Positions 1 to 8,283 of a stretch of 64,000 nucleotides of DNA are shown here, piece after piece. How positions within the stretch are numbered: the first letter of the stretch is position 1; each line of letters opens with the position of its first letter. The notes under the pieces are model-generated. The model saw only the letters and a program-made list of their open reading frames with translations. It did no database searches and was not told the DNA's origin. The DNA lies in contig NZ_CP032279.1 in assembly GCF_001696615.3 (NCBI RefSeq), positions 434,001 to 498,000 on the forward strand, written 5' to 3'. The position numbers were made by a program, and so were the translations under genes. This DNA comes from Acinetobacter sp. WCHAc010034 (lineage in GTDB: Bacteria; Pseudomonadota; Gammaproteobacteria; Pseudomonadales; Moraxellaceae).

Positions 1-699
1 GCTGCCGACATTCGGGTATTGCTTCGGGTCAGGCAGCTTGCTTTGGCGGATATGAATTACTTGATTCTGCAGGTTTTCAGCAGTTTGCTCATCGGCTACC
101 GCGGCTTTCAGATCGCCGTAATTCAGCTTCAAGTCGGCATTTTTCAGCAGCCTGAAAGAAACGTGGGTAATAATGTAGCGGTTGGGATCATCTTTAAAAA
201 TGCTGTGGCGGTAGCTGAAATGACAGTCCGCCGCCACTATGCGCGCAAAAGCTTTCTCATAGCGGTCATACACATGCACCGCGTCTATGAACTCGCCGGC
301 TTCCACGCCGTAAGCGCCAATATTCTGCACCGGCGAAGCGCCGACCAGCCCCGGAATCAAGGCTAAGTTCTGCAGGCCAAACAGGCCTTGCGCGGTCGTC
401 CACAGCACAAAATCATGCCACGGCTGCCCTGCGCCGACGCGCACTGTCTGCGTCAGTTCATCTTCTGCAATATGCTCCGTGCCCTGAATATCCATGTGCA
501 GCACTAAGGCATGCAGCTGTTCCGGCAGCAGCATATTGCTGCCTCCGGATAAAATCAGAACATTCAGCTGCTGCTGTTCGGCGTAATCCAGCGCCTCAAG
601 CAAAGCGTCAACAGATTGAATTTTCACATAATGCGATGCAACAGCATTCAGATTCAGGGTATTAAAAGGCTTAAGCTGCACTTGGGTTTGAATATTCAT
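1..699 (-). CDS. murB: UDP-N-acetylenolpyruvoylglucosamine reductase, 3' end cut by the window
   Basis: MurB reduces UDP-GlcNAc-enolpyruvate to UDP-MurNAc with NADPH and FAD in the cytoplasm, the second committed step of peptidoglycan precursor synthesis. The minus frame reads open from the ATG at 699 to the window edge (about 233 residues). It starts [15 protein letters not shown] and contains the FAD-domain segment [10 protein letters not shown] and the family block [20 protein letters not shown]. The C-terminal domain lies outside the window, so completeness cannot be judged. It starts 10 bases after the stop of the phosphatase gene upstream (710–1219), so the two are probably co-transcribed. 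Confidence 0.95.
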   Translation of the reverse strand, partial: MNIQTQVQLKPFNTLNLNAVASHYVKIQSVDALLEALDYAEQQQLNVLILSGGSNMLLPEQLHALVLHMDIQGTEHIAEDELTQTVRVGAGQPWHDFVLWTTAQGLFGLQNLALIPGLVGASPVQNIGAYGVEAGEFIDAVHVYDRYEKAFARIVAADCHFSYRHSIFKDDPNRYIITHVSFRLLKNADLKLNYGDLKAAVADEQTAENLQNQVIHIRQSKLPDPKQYPNVGS

Positions 700-709
700 G
701 ACTTAAACC

Positions 710-1219
710 TTATTGCTCCAACTGCTGTTTAAAAAGATTGACCCACGCCCGGCTGCTGGATTCACACTGGTTCAGCACCTGCTCAAAGCCGTCATGCCCG
801 CCATAATAAGGGTCCGGCACTTCCCGCTGCGGATAGTCCGGATCATGCTGACTCATCAGGGAAATTTGCGCGCGGATTCGGGCTGCGCCGTATTCCTGCT
901 GCGCATGACGCATCAGCTGCTGAATATTTTCCAGATTTTCATAATCCATCGCCAGAATCAGATCAACCTCAATAAAATCAAGCGTTCTCAGCTGGCGCGC
1001 GCGCAAGGCGGATAAGTCATAGCCGCGTTTTTGAGCATGCGCCTGACTGCGGCTGTCCGGCGCTTTATTCGGATGGTAATTGCTGGTTCCTGCGGAATCG
1101 ACCACAACATTCAGGCTTGCTTCACCGCAAAAGTGTCTGAGTACAATCTCCGCCGTAGGCGACCGGCAAATATTGCCTAAACAGACACATAACACCTTGT
1201 ATGGCGTTTTGGATGGCAT
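710..1219 (-). CDS. low-molecular-weight protein-tyrosine phosphatase
   Basis: The 169-residue cytoplasmic protein carries the signature P-loop C13-LGNIC-R19-S near the N-terminus and the general-acid motif DPYYGG in its second half. Both define LMW protein-tyrosine phosphatases (Wzb/Etp/YwlE type), which dephosphorylate phosphotyrosine on proteins. The start ATG has TTGAGG five bases upstream. No capsule tyrosine kinase (Wzc) is nearby, so this is probably the housekeeping paralogue linked to murB rather than the capsule-locus one. The substrate cannot be read from the sequence. Confidence 0.92.
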   Translation of the reverse strand: MPSKTPYKVLCVCLGNICRSPTAEIVLRHFCGEASLNVVVDSAGTSNYHPNKAPDSRSQAHAQKRGYDLSALRARQLRTLDFIEVDLILAMDYENLENIQQLMRHAQQEYGAARIRAQISLMSQHDPDYPQREVPDPYYGGHDGFEQVLNQCESSSRAWVNLFKQQLEQ

Positions 1220-1337
1220 AACAACCTCAATGCTAGTTTTATTTCAAGCATCTTATGTTAAGTTATTTGGAAGATGAATCCTATATCAAGACTCAAGAAT
1301 AATGTTCATTTAGGTATAAAAAAATAAGGATAAGGCG

Positions 1338-2498
1338 ATGAGTAATTTTCAGTTCCAAACCGTCAGCAATATTATTTCCGGCCTGGGTTCAATTCTTGAG
1401 CTGAAAAATTTACTCAATGATTTTTCCCCGCAGCGCGTGCTGCTGGTAACTGACCCCGGCATCATCCAGCAGCAGCTGCATTTGCCCATTTTAGAAATTT
1501 TCGAGTCGCAGCGTCAGGACTATGCCATCTATTCCAGCGTGCAGGCAGATCCGGCCGCGCATATTGTGCTGGACGCGCTGCAGTTTGCCCAGCAGCAACA
1601 GGCGGATTTGATTTTAGGCTTTGGCGGCGGCAGCTCGCTGGATGTCGCCAAAGTGCTTGCGGTTCTGGCGCATCCTGATCAGAAACAGCAGCTGCAGGAT
1701 CTTTACGGCGCCGGCAATGCCAAGCGTCCGCGCCTGCCGTTAATTCTGGTGCCGACAACTGCCGGCACCGGCGCTGAAGTCACTCCGGTTGCCATTATCA
1801 CCACAGGAAAAACTGTCAAAACCGGCATTGTATCGCCGGCGCTGTATGCTGACGCCGCGATTCTGGATGCATCGTTCACGCAGAACCTGCCTGCGCAGAT
1901 TACCGCAGCCACAGGCATAGATGCGATGGTGCATGCCATAGAAGCCTACACCTCTAAAATCAAGAAAAACCCCTATGCCGACATGCTGGCCAAGCAGGCC
2001 TTGCGGCTGCTGAATAAAAACCTGCCATTGGTGCTGAAAGACGGCAGCGATCTGGAAGCGCGCCAGCACATGCTTGTCGGCTCCATGCTGGCGGGACAGG
2101 CTTTTGCCAATGCGCCCGTAGGCGCCGTGCATGCTTTGGCTTATCCCTTAGGCGGGCATTTTCACTTAGCGCATGGCCATAGCAATGCGCTGGTGCTGAC
2201 TGAAGTCATGAAATTCAATGCGCCGGCTGCCAAGCAGCACTATGCCGAACTGATGCAGTGGCTGGACCCTTACAGCACAGGCTGTACGGACGGCCTGTGC
2301 GACCTGTTCATTGACCATATGCAGAACCATTTGCAGCACAGCGGCTTGACCCTGAAGCTGAATCAGCTTCAGGTGCCGGAAGATCAGCTCCCGGCGCTGG
2401 CGGATGACGCCATGCTGCAGACGCGGCTGCTGCAGAACAACCCGCGCGAGCTGACCCATGAACATGCCCTGCATATTTATCAGGCCATTTACGCCTAG
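1338..2498 (+). CDS. iron-containing alcohol dehydrogenase (group III)
   Basis: This 386-residue protein is a typical Fe-ADH: an N-terminal Rossmann-like domain with GGGSSLDVAK at 96–105 for NAD(P), then a helical metal domain. The four expected metal ligands are present (D195, H199, H265, H279). The residue four positions after H265, a histidine in FucO (MAHPLG), is Y269 here (LAYPLG). The family oxidises or reduces small alcohols and aldehydes; the substrate is unknown. An AAGG ribosome site precedes the ATG. It stands alone, convergent with dnaX, and no pathway partner is adjacent. Confidence 0.88.
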   Translation: MSNFQFQTVSNIISGLGSILELKNLLNDFSPQRVLLVTDPGIIQQQLHLPILEIFESQRQDYAIYSSVQADPAAHIVLDALQFAQQQQADLILGFGGGSSLDVAKVLAVLAHPDQKQQLQDLYGAGNAKRPRLPLILVPTTAGTGAEVTPVAIITTGKTVKTGIVSPALYADAAILDASFTQNLPAQITAATGIDAMVHAIEAYTSKIKKNPYADMLAKQALRLLNKNLPLVLKDGSDLEARQHMLVGSMLAGQAFANAPVGAVHALAYPLGGHFHLAHGHSNALVLTEVMKFNAPAAKQHYAELMQWLDPYSTGCTDGLCDLFIDHMQNHLQHSGLTLKLNQLQVPEDQLPALADDAMLQTRLLQNNPRELTHEHALHIYQAIYA

Positions 2499-2519
2499 CC
2501 GCGCAGCAATAAAATTAGA

Positions 2520-2545
2520 CTTAACTGACCGGCATTACGCCGGAT
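2520..2545. repeat. possible end fragment of the dispersed inverted-repeat element, with small hairpin
   Basis: In the gap between the converging alcohol dehydrogenase and dnaX genes, CTTAACTGACCGGCATTACG at 2520–2539 matches the right end of the element at 21247–21266 (CTTAACTGACTGGCATTACC) in 18 of 20 positions. CCGGC-ATTAC-GCCGG at 2529–2543 can form a small hairpin. There is no T-run, so terminator function is doubtful. It may be a remnant of the element or chance similarity. Confidence 0.4.
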
Positions 2546-2549
2546 GCCG

Positions 2550-4691
2550 CTATTTAAGCTGAATATTCTCCAGCTTGCCGTCAAATGCGCTTAACAGTGA
2601 TTTAACCGCAGGCTCATCATGCAGAAGCACTGAAGCGCGCTGATTGGCTTTTTCCTTGCGCTTATACTGCAGGTCATACGGCGTTGCCTGCGCCAGCTCT
2701 TCATACTGCACCTGAAAGCGGATTGCAGGCCACTGCGCATGCAGGGCCTGTTCCAGCACATGCTGCATTTGCGTCACTAGGCGCTCATACTGCTTCGGCA
2801 CATGGAAAATGCTGGCGCCGCCAATCTCCCCGGTCATCAGGCCATGCTGCGCCAATTCCTGCAACGCCGGCGACAGCTCGCTGCTTCTGAACCAGTATTC
2901 CCACTTATCCACTGTCCATTCGCCTGTCAGCGCTTGAGGCTGCAGTTTTAAAATATCCTGCGGCATCAGTGCGGATGCCTCCTGCTCTGCCGCTGAGGCA
3001 GCGTCAGCAGGCTGCGGCGGCGTGTATTCCGCCTGTACCGGCGGCGCTGCTGCAAATAAGCCGTCTTGCGATTCGGAATCCTGCGGCGCAAATGCAGCTG
3101 TATCTAAAGCAGGCTGGGCTGCTGGCGCGGCCTGTGCTTCAGTTTCTGCCTGAATCTGCAAAGGCGCATCTTCCAGCGGCGCGATGTCTTCAAAAGACAA
3201 AAAGTCATCACTGCCGGCATCATGCGCCGCCTGCGCTGAACTCTGCCCGGCGTCATCTTCATCTAAGTCAAACAGAGCATCCGCGCTGGATGCATCAAAG
3301 ATCATCTGATCTGAAGCAGGCGCCGGCTGGCGGGTTTCTGCCGGCTGAATGGCTGCGCTGCCCGCAGCAGGCGGCTGGGTTTCAGGCGCTGCAGCAGCTG
3401 GCGCATCTTCAGCTTCATCTAGAAAATCATCGGATGAAGGCTCATCCTGCGGCGCTGCAGCCTGCAGTTCATCCTCATCTACATATTCATCATCTTCTGC
3501 AAAATACGGCGCTTCAGGCTGTGCCGGCGCTGCTTGCGCAGGCGGCGCGGAAACGGCAGCCGGCTGCGGGGACGATGGCGCGGCGGAAACCGGAATTTCA
3601 TTCGGCTGCATTGGGCGGAAAGCCAGCAGGCGCAGCACGCACATTTCAAAGCCCTGCTCCTGCGTCACCGCCATCTGCAGGTCTGCGCGGCCTTTGCAGG
3701 CAATTTGATAATACAGCTGCAGATCCTGCACTGAAACAATCTGCGACAGCTGCATAATTTTGGCATTGATTTCGGCGCTGTATTTCAGGCCTAAATCCGG
3801 CAAATACTGCAGCAGCGCCAGTTCATGCAGCGTGGAAATAAGCTGGTCTAAAACCAGCGACACATCCAGCGCCTGCTGGCGGAACTGCATCAGCAATTCA
3901 CTGATCCGGCCTTTCTGATTTTGATGAATGGCGGCGATCAGGTCATAAATGATGGTGCGGTCAATCAGCCCCAGCATTTCTTTCACGTCCTGATGATGCA
4001 CCTCACCCTGGCCATAGGCAATCGCCTGATCGGTCAATGACAAGGCGTCACGCAGTGAGCCTTGGGCAGATTCGGCAATTTGCCAAATCGCGTCCTGATC
4101 GGCCTGAATGCTTTCCTGCTGCAGAATGCCGGTCAAATGCTCGGTAATTTCATCTACTGCCAGCGGGCGCAAAGTGAACTGCAGGCAGCGTGAAATTACG
4201 GTAATCGGCAGCTTTTGCGGATCGGTGGTGGCAAACAGGAATTTGACGTGCGCCGGCGGCTCTTCCAGGGTTTTCAGCAGCGCATTGAAGGAATGCGTGG
4301 ACAGCATATGCACTTCATCAATCAGATAGACTTTAAAGCGGCCCTGCGTCGGCGCATAGGGCACATTATCCAGCAGTTCGCGGGTGTCTTCGACCTTGGT
4401 GCGCGAAGCCGCATCAATTTCGATCAAGTCAATAAAGCGGCCTTCATTCACCGCTTTGCAGGTTGCGCAGACTTCGCACGGCGTAGAAGTTACGCCGGTT
4501 TCACAGTTCAAGCACTTCGCCAAAATACGCGCAATGGTGGTTTTGCCTACACCGCGTGTCCCCGTAAATAAATAAGCGTGGTGCAGGCGGCCGCGTTCCA
4601 GCGCGCTGGTCAGCGCGCGGGAAACATGGTTCTGGCCAACCAATTCATTAAAATTACGCGGGCGATATTTTCGCGCAAGTACTTGATACAT
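2550..4691 (-). CDS. dnaX: DNA polymerase III subunit tau/gamma
   Basis: This is the clamp-loader ATPase that assembles the replicase, 713 residues. The AAA+ core shows Walker A GTRGVGKT at 44–51, zinc cysteines C63, C72, C75 and C78, Walker B LIDEVH at 123–128, and the SRC sensor at 167–169. After about residue 380 comes a roughly 200-residue linker very rich in Ala, Pro, Gln, Asp and Glu, then a conserved C-terminal domain (tau domain V, alpha-binding). I saw no A-rich slippery heptamer like that of E. coli dnaX, so a short gamma form is not evident. The biased linker produces long meaningless frames on the other strand. Confidence 0.97.
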   Translation of the reverse strand: MYQVLARKYRPRNFNELVGQNHVSRALTSALERGRLHHAYLFTGTRGVGKTTIARILAKCLNCETGVTSTPCEVCATCKAVNEGRFIDLIEIDAASRTKVEDTRELLDNVPYAPTQGRFKVYLIDEVHMLSTHSFNALLKTLEEPPAHVKFLFATTDPQKLPITVISRCLQFTLRPLAVDEITEHLTGILQQESIQADQDAIWQIAESAQGSLRDALSLTDQAIAYGQGEVHHQDVKEMLGLIDRTIIYDLIAAIHQNQKGRISELLMQFRQQALDVSLVLDQLISTLHELALLQYLPDLGLKYSAEINAKIMQLSQIVSVQDLQLYYQIACKGRADLQMAVTQEQGFEMCVLRLLAFRPMQPNEIPVSAAPSSPQPAAVSAPPAQAAPAQPEAPYFAEDDEYVDEDELQAAAPQDEPSSDDFLDEAEDAPAAAAPETQPPAAGSAAIQPAETRQPAPASDQMIFDASSADALFDLDEDDAGQSSAQAAHDAGSDDFLSFEDIAPLEDAPLQIQAETEAQAAPAAQPALDTAAFAPQDSESQDGLFAAAPPVQAEYTPPQPADAASAAEQEASALMPQDILKLQPQALTGEWTVDKWEYWFRSSELSPALQELAQHGLMTGEIGGASIFHVPKQYERLVTQMQHVLEQALHAQWPAIRFQVQYEELAQATPYDLQYKRKEKANQRASVLLHDEPAVKSLLSAFDGKLENIQLK

Positions 4692-4802
4692 GTATGCTCC
4701 TTTTGACCTGCATAAGCATACTGTTTTTTTAACTATGAGTGAATGAAAAAACCAAGAAGTTTAGCCCCAGTGCCAATTATTCAGGCAGTCTGCCGCATTA
4801 AA

Positions 4803-5222
4803 TCAAGGCTTTTCAAACTCGGCAGCAGTCCACCATTTCACATCATGAATCTGCGGCTCATTGTCCAGAATCTGCGCCAAGGCCACCGTTAACTGCATCA
4901 GCTGTTCCGTCAAATCAATATCCGCTTTAAACCATTTCTTGATGAATGGATTTTTCGGCTCAATCATCACCAAATAGCCGTTTTCATATTCCTCATACCT
5001 GCCGCAGCCCAGCCAAATATCATCATGAAATGGCGCTTCAAAATTGACGCAGTAGCCCCAGTCTTCAGCATGAATGCCGGCGGCGGGCAAGCCCAGCTGC
5101 CTTAATTTCTCATCTAAAAACTGCGCCAGCGCCCGCCCCCAAATTGCGCCTTCCCATTCTTCAGGATTCTCTGAGCATGGCGGAAAGAGGCTGCTTTTAA
5201 ATTCAACATAAGATTTCAGCAT
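4803..5222 (-). CDS. conserved hypothetical protein, 139 aa
   Basis: I do not recognise a named family. The predicted protein is soluble and rich in Trp, Glu and aromatic residues (EEWEGAIWGRAL, EDWGYCVNF, DIWLGCGRYEEYENGY), with no signal peptide or membrane segment. It ends in a helical stretch followed by VKWWTAAEFEKP. The start ATG is preceded by TTGAGAAAAC. It lies 57 bases downstream of the NlpE-like lipoprotein gene on the same strand and may share its transcript. Coding quality looks real: normal codon use and no overlap with other genes. Confidence 0.7.
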   Translation of the reverse strand: MLKSYVEFKSSLFPPCSENPEEWEGAIWGRALAQFLDEKLRQLGLPAAGIHAEDWGYCVNFEAPFHDDIWLGCGRYEEYENGYLVMIEPKNPFIKKWFKADIDLTEQLMQLTVALAQILDNEPQIHDVKWWTAAEFEKP

Positions 5223-5278
5223 ATGCGTTTTCTCAACTCTGCAGCAGCATCAGTATCCGGTAAAATCAGCTTAAGCAT

Positions 5279-5737
5279 TTAAGCCGGTTCAAGCAAGAAA
5301 TCATCCTGAGCCGCATAAGGCTTGGCGGTCTGATCTTCGCGGATTTCCAGCAGCTGATGCTCTAAATCCACATAAATTAAATTGCGGGTTTTGACATTCA
5401 GCAACTGCAGCTGCGTCTGCGCCTGATCCTTGAACAGCATGCGCCCTTTCAGCACCTGCACTTCATTGTGGCCGCTCAGGCTTTCACGGCGCAGCTCATA
5501 GCTCATGTCCTGATGCAAAGCCAAATCCACCGCCATGCCGGGGCATTCTTCACAGCGCGAAATGCATCCCATACAGGGCGTAGTCCCTTGATATTTTCCC
5601 GCCCAGAGCGGCACAGCCTGCTTTTGCACCGCTGCTTTGCCCTGCGCTTGGGCAGGCTGCTGCGCGCCCTGTTCTGCGTCCTGACAGCCCAATGCAGCCG
5701 CTGCTGCTGCCAAGGGAATAAAAATCGCTTTTTTCAT
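5279..5737 (-). CDS. NlpE-like lipoprotein with a four-cysteine cluster
   Basis: This is a 152-residue lipoprotein precursor. A short hydrophobic signal ends in the lipobox ALGC, giving lipidated Cys18, followed by a Gln/Ala-rich linker. The mature part begins GKYQGTTPC, matching the N-terminal barrel of copper-homeostasis/adhesion lipoprotein NlpE (GxYxGxLPCADC). Four cysteines sit close together at 55, 58, 62 and 65, two more than the usual CxxC of NlpE. The C-terminal OB-fold domain of E. coli NlpE is absent, as in the short family members. A role in envelope or metal sensing is inferred from the family only. Confidence 0.75.
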   Translation of the reverse strand: MKKAIFIPLAAAAAALGCQDAEQGAQQPAQAQGKAAVQKQAVPLWAGKYQGTTPCMGCISRCEECPGMAVDLALHQDMSYELRRESLSGHNEVQVLKGRMLFKDQAQTQLQLLNVKTRNLIYVDLEHQLLEIREDQTAKPYAAQDDFLLEPA

Positions 5738-5811
5738 TTGAACCGCTTAATGCCAAAATACGGCGCAGAAAATAGCATATTTTGCCTGCAAAATCTTTTG
5801 CCGGAGCAAAT

Positions 5812-7071
5812 TCAGAACCAGCCTTTGCGCCCTTTCAGCACAGCATCCGCGCAGCGCAAGGCTTCTTGGCTCAGGCCCCACAAGCGGTAATCGCCAATCA
5901 TCGTCGCGGCAGCGAAATTATGCGTATAGGCGAAGCTGAGCTGGCGCGCCGGATCGCACCAGGCGCCAGAACCGTTAAAGCCGATATGGCCAAAACCCTG
6001 CGAAGATTTGCCCAAACTCAGCACGCGGTGATAGCCTAGCCGCCAGTGCATAGGAATAGGCATAATGCGGTCACGCCTGCGGCTTTGCACCTCGCTCAGC
6101 TTCGCAAATACGTCAGGCGAAATGATGGCCTGATCATTCCAGACGCCGCGGTTGGCCAGCATGGCGTATATTCTTGCCAAGCTGTTGGCCGTAAATGCGC
6201 CATTGGCTGCAGGAATCACCGCCTGTATGCCTTCATCACTGAAAAAGCTGAATTTCTTCATGCCTTTGGGAATCATGGCATCCTGATAATCCTGCGGATT
6301 CTGCCTGCTGAACGCTGCCAGCCGGTCTAAGGGCGATGCCTTGCGCGCAGGGTTCTTGCCGCTTGCCGATGGCGCCGCCGCTTCACTTTGCGGTTTAGGC
6401 AGCAGCCGCGCAACGCGGTGCAGCTGCGCATCCGGCACGCCAAAATACGCGCCGTCCAACGCCAGCGGTTCAATCAAATAGCGCTGCATCAGCACCGCTA
6501 AGGACTGGCTGGATGCCTTTTCCAGCACGCCGCCCACCAGCCAGCCGAAGGTTAAGGGCTGGTAAGCCAAGTCTTCGCCAAAGCTGAAGCGCGGTTTGGC
6601 TTGGGCCATCACCTCCAGCATATGCTGCCAGTCAGCCATTTCCGAAGCTTCGGCAATATTATTGCGCACATCGTATAAGCCGCTTTGATGGCTGAGCAAA
6701 TGGCGCAAGGTCATCTGCGCCTTGCCGTTCTGCGCAAATTCAGGCCAGTAATGCGCAATCGGCAGGTCATAGTCTAAAATGCCTTGGCTGACCATAATAT
6801 GCGCCAGCGCGGCCAAAACGCCTTTGCCGGTGGAATAGCAGATTGACAGCGTGTCGGCCTGCCACTGTTCATCCTGCGACTTTTGACCGGTATAAATATC
6901 GGCAACTTTTTGGCCTTGAAAATACACCGCCAAAGCAGCGCCGCCATGCGCGGTGCGGGCATCCTGCAGCCGGCTGAACAGATGCGCCAAGTCAATAAAG
7001 CGCTCATCAATACTGCCTTGAAAATTATCTGTATCAGCAAGAAGCAGCTGCTTGATATTCGGTAGATCCAT
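5812..7071 (-). CDS. serine hydrolase of the class C beta-lactamase fold (EstB/PBP-like)
   Basis: The 419-residue protein has the SxxK nucleophile motif S80-TGK83 inside ICYSTGKGVLAALAH, followed by LRHLLSHQSGLYD and, near the C-terminus, GHIGFNGSG in place of the KTG box. This is the pattern of EstB-type carboxylesterases and related beta-lactamase-like hydrolases, which rarely confer antibiotic resistance. No signal peptide is visible, so it should be cytoplasmic. It stands alone. The natural substrate (ester, lactone or peptide) cannot be told from the sequence. Confidence 0.87.
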   Translation of the reverse strand: MDLPNIKQLLLADTDNFQGSIDERFIDLAHLFSRLQDARTAHGGAALAVYFQGQKVADIYTGQKSQDEQWQADTLSICYSTGKGVLAALAHIMVSQGILDYDLPIAHYWPEFAQNGKAQMTLRHLLSHQSGLYDVRNNIAEASEMADWQHMLEVMAQAKPRFSFGEDLAYQPLTFGWLVGGVLEKASSQSLAVLMQRYLIEPLALDGAYFGVPDAQLHRVARLLPKPQSEAAAPSASGKNPARKASPLDRLAAFSRQNPQDYQDAMIPKGMKKFSFFSDEGIQAVIPAANGAFTANSLARIYAMLANRGVWNDQAIISPDVFAKLSEVQSRRRDRIMPIPMHWRLGYHRVLSLGKSSQGFGHIGFNGSGAWCDPARQLSFAYTHNFAAATMIGDYRLWGLSQEALRCADAVLKGRKGWF

Positions 7072-7124
7072 GTCCCTGGCCTTCTTTTATGTTCTGAACG
7101 TTATTCTCTAAGCCATCCTAATAC

Positions 7125-7159
7125 AAAAAAGCCCAAATTTTAAACAATTCGGGCTTTTT
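7125..7159 (-). terminator. intrinsic terminator after the MaoC gene
   Basis: The stem GCCCaAATT / AATTcGGGC (7131–7139 with 7146–7154) is flanked by an A-run on the left and a T-run on the right. It works for the minus-strand hydratase gene that ends at 7170 and could also stop plus-strand transcripts. Confidence 0.8.
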
Positions 7160-7169
7160 AAAATTCAGC

Positions 7170-8027
7170 TTAAAGCGCTTTGACCGAACCGGCCACATGC
7201 GGCTTCTGACTCTTCGCATTCCGGATCAGGAATTCTGTGTCCTTGCCCTGCTGCGCGGTCAAAAACTCCACTTTTGACGGCAGGTACATCGGCAGCTTAA
7301 ACCAGACATCCGCCTCATAGGCATCCGGCAGGCTTAAATTTGATAAAGCCTTTGCCTTGCTCCACATGCCGTGCGCAATCGCCTGCTTAAAGCCGAATGC
7401 TTTGGCGGTCACAGCATGAATATGGATCAGGTTGAAGTCGCCCGAAGTCAGCGCATAACGGCGGCCGGTATTTTCAGAAACATCCCATTCAGCGGCGGCT
7501 TTATATTCAGGCGCTGCGCTTTCAGGCGCTTTGGCGACTGCGCTGCCGGCGGTGGTTTTCTGGCGCGCCAAATAAGTAGTCAGGGCTTCCACCACAACTT
7601 CATTGCCCACTTTGGCCGTGGTAATGAAATCAAACTGCACGCCTTTGTCATGCGGCTTGAGCTCGCCGAATTTGCAGGACAAGGTCAGCTGCTCATTGAC
7701 GCCGACTTTGCGGTTTTGCTTCACTTGGTTGCGGATATGCACCAGCCCCAAAATAGCAAACGGAAACGCCTCCTGCGTCATCATATGCATTTGCAGGCTT
7801 TGCGACAGCACAGCTAAGTAAATTGCCGGAATATAACCGTTATTTTTAAAGCCGCACACTTGGTTATAGGCTTTTAAATGCTTTTGATCGACTTTGAATG
7901 AATCCACCACATATTCAACCTGCGGCAGAACTTTTTCACCTTTCGGCTTTTTGAAAATCAAGCTTTGAATCACTTTCGGATAAGCCAAATACGGTTTTGG
8001 CAACTGGCTAAAATGGCGAGTATTCAT
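7170..8027 (-). CDS. MaoC-like (R)-specific enoyl-CoA hydratase
   Basis: The 285-residue protein is a double hot-dog enzyme. The C-terminal half has the hydratase-2 motif YALTSGDFNLIHIH with the catalytic Asp and His, followed by FGFKQAIAHGMW. The N-terminal half is a degenerate hot-dog. The family hydrates trans-2-enoyl-CoA or -ACP to the (R)-3-hydroxy form. It lies downstream of a FabG-type reductase on the same strand, which in turn faces a thiolase gene. Together the three could run a reversible chain-shortening or -elongating cycle through (R)-hydroxy intermediates. AAAGG precedes the ATG. Confidence 0.85.
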   Translation of the reverse strand: MNTRHFSQLPKPYLAYPKVIQSLIFKKPKGEKVLPQVEYVVDSFKVDQKHLKAYNQVCGFKNNGYIPAIYLAVLSQSLQMHMMTQEAFPFAILGLVHIRNQVKQNRKVGVNEQLTLSCKFGELKPHDKGVQFDFITTAKVGNEVVVEALTTYLARQKTTAGSAVAKAPESAAPEYKAAAEWDVSENTGRRYALTSGDFNLIHIHAVTAKAFGFKQAIAHGMWSKAKALSNLSLPDAYEADVWFKLPMYLPSKVEFLTAQQGKDTEFLIRNAKSQKPHVAGSVKAL

Positions 8028-8126
8028 ACTGGACCTTTGTTAAATTCTTTTGAGAAGTACGCTCTTCTTTTCAGCGAAAGCGTTAGAGAGGGCCTTTTAA
8101 AATAGATATGCCTCTCCTGATCAATA

Positions 8127-8233
8127 AACCCCTCTTAAAATCCCGCGCTTAGCGCAAGAGAAGGCTTATAAAAGGGGTTCTTCAATCATTATAAATTTTT
8201 ACCTCTCCCTAACCCTCTCCTTAAAGGAGAGGG
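8127..8233. repeat. palindromic repeats in the MaoC–FabG gap
   Basis: The 256-base gap holds two palindromes: AACCCCT / AGGGGTT (8127–8133 with 8173–8179) enclosing a smaller GCGC hairpin, and CCCTCTCC-TTAAA-GGAGAGGG (8213–8233). The second resembles pyrimidine/purine-rich palindromes at 16.3 and 40.0 kb, so this is probably a dispersed REP-like repeat. It separates two genes of the same direction and may stabilise or attenuate their transcript. Confidence 0.6.
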
Positions 8234-8283
8234 AACTTGCATTATGCAAGCGAAGGGAAAAAGCGCTTTCATTTATTGCGCTT

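Noticed and set aside
2969..3757. Long plus-strand frames (262 and 119 codons) opposite dnaX
   Set aside because: They are shadows of the Ala/Pro/Gln/Glu-rich linker of DnaX. They have low-complexity translation, no ribosome site and no family resemblance.
6083..6330. Plus-strand frames overlapping the serine hydrolase
   Set aside because: The minus-strand gene has a full catalytic motif set. The opposing frames are shadows without ribosome sites.
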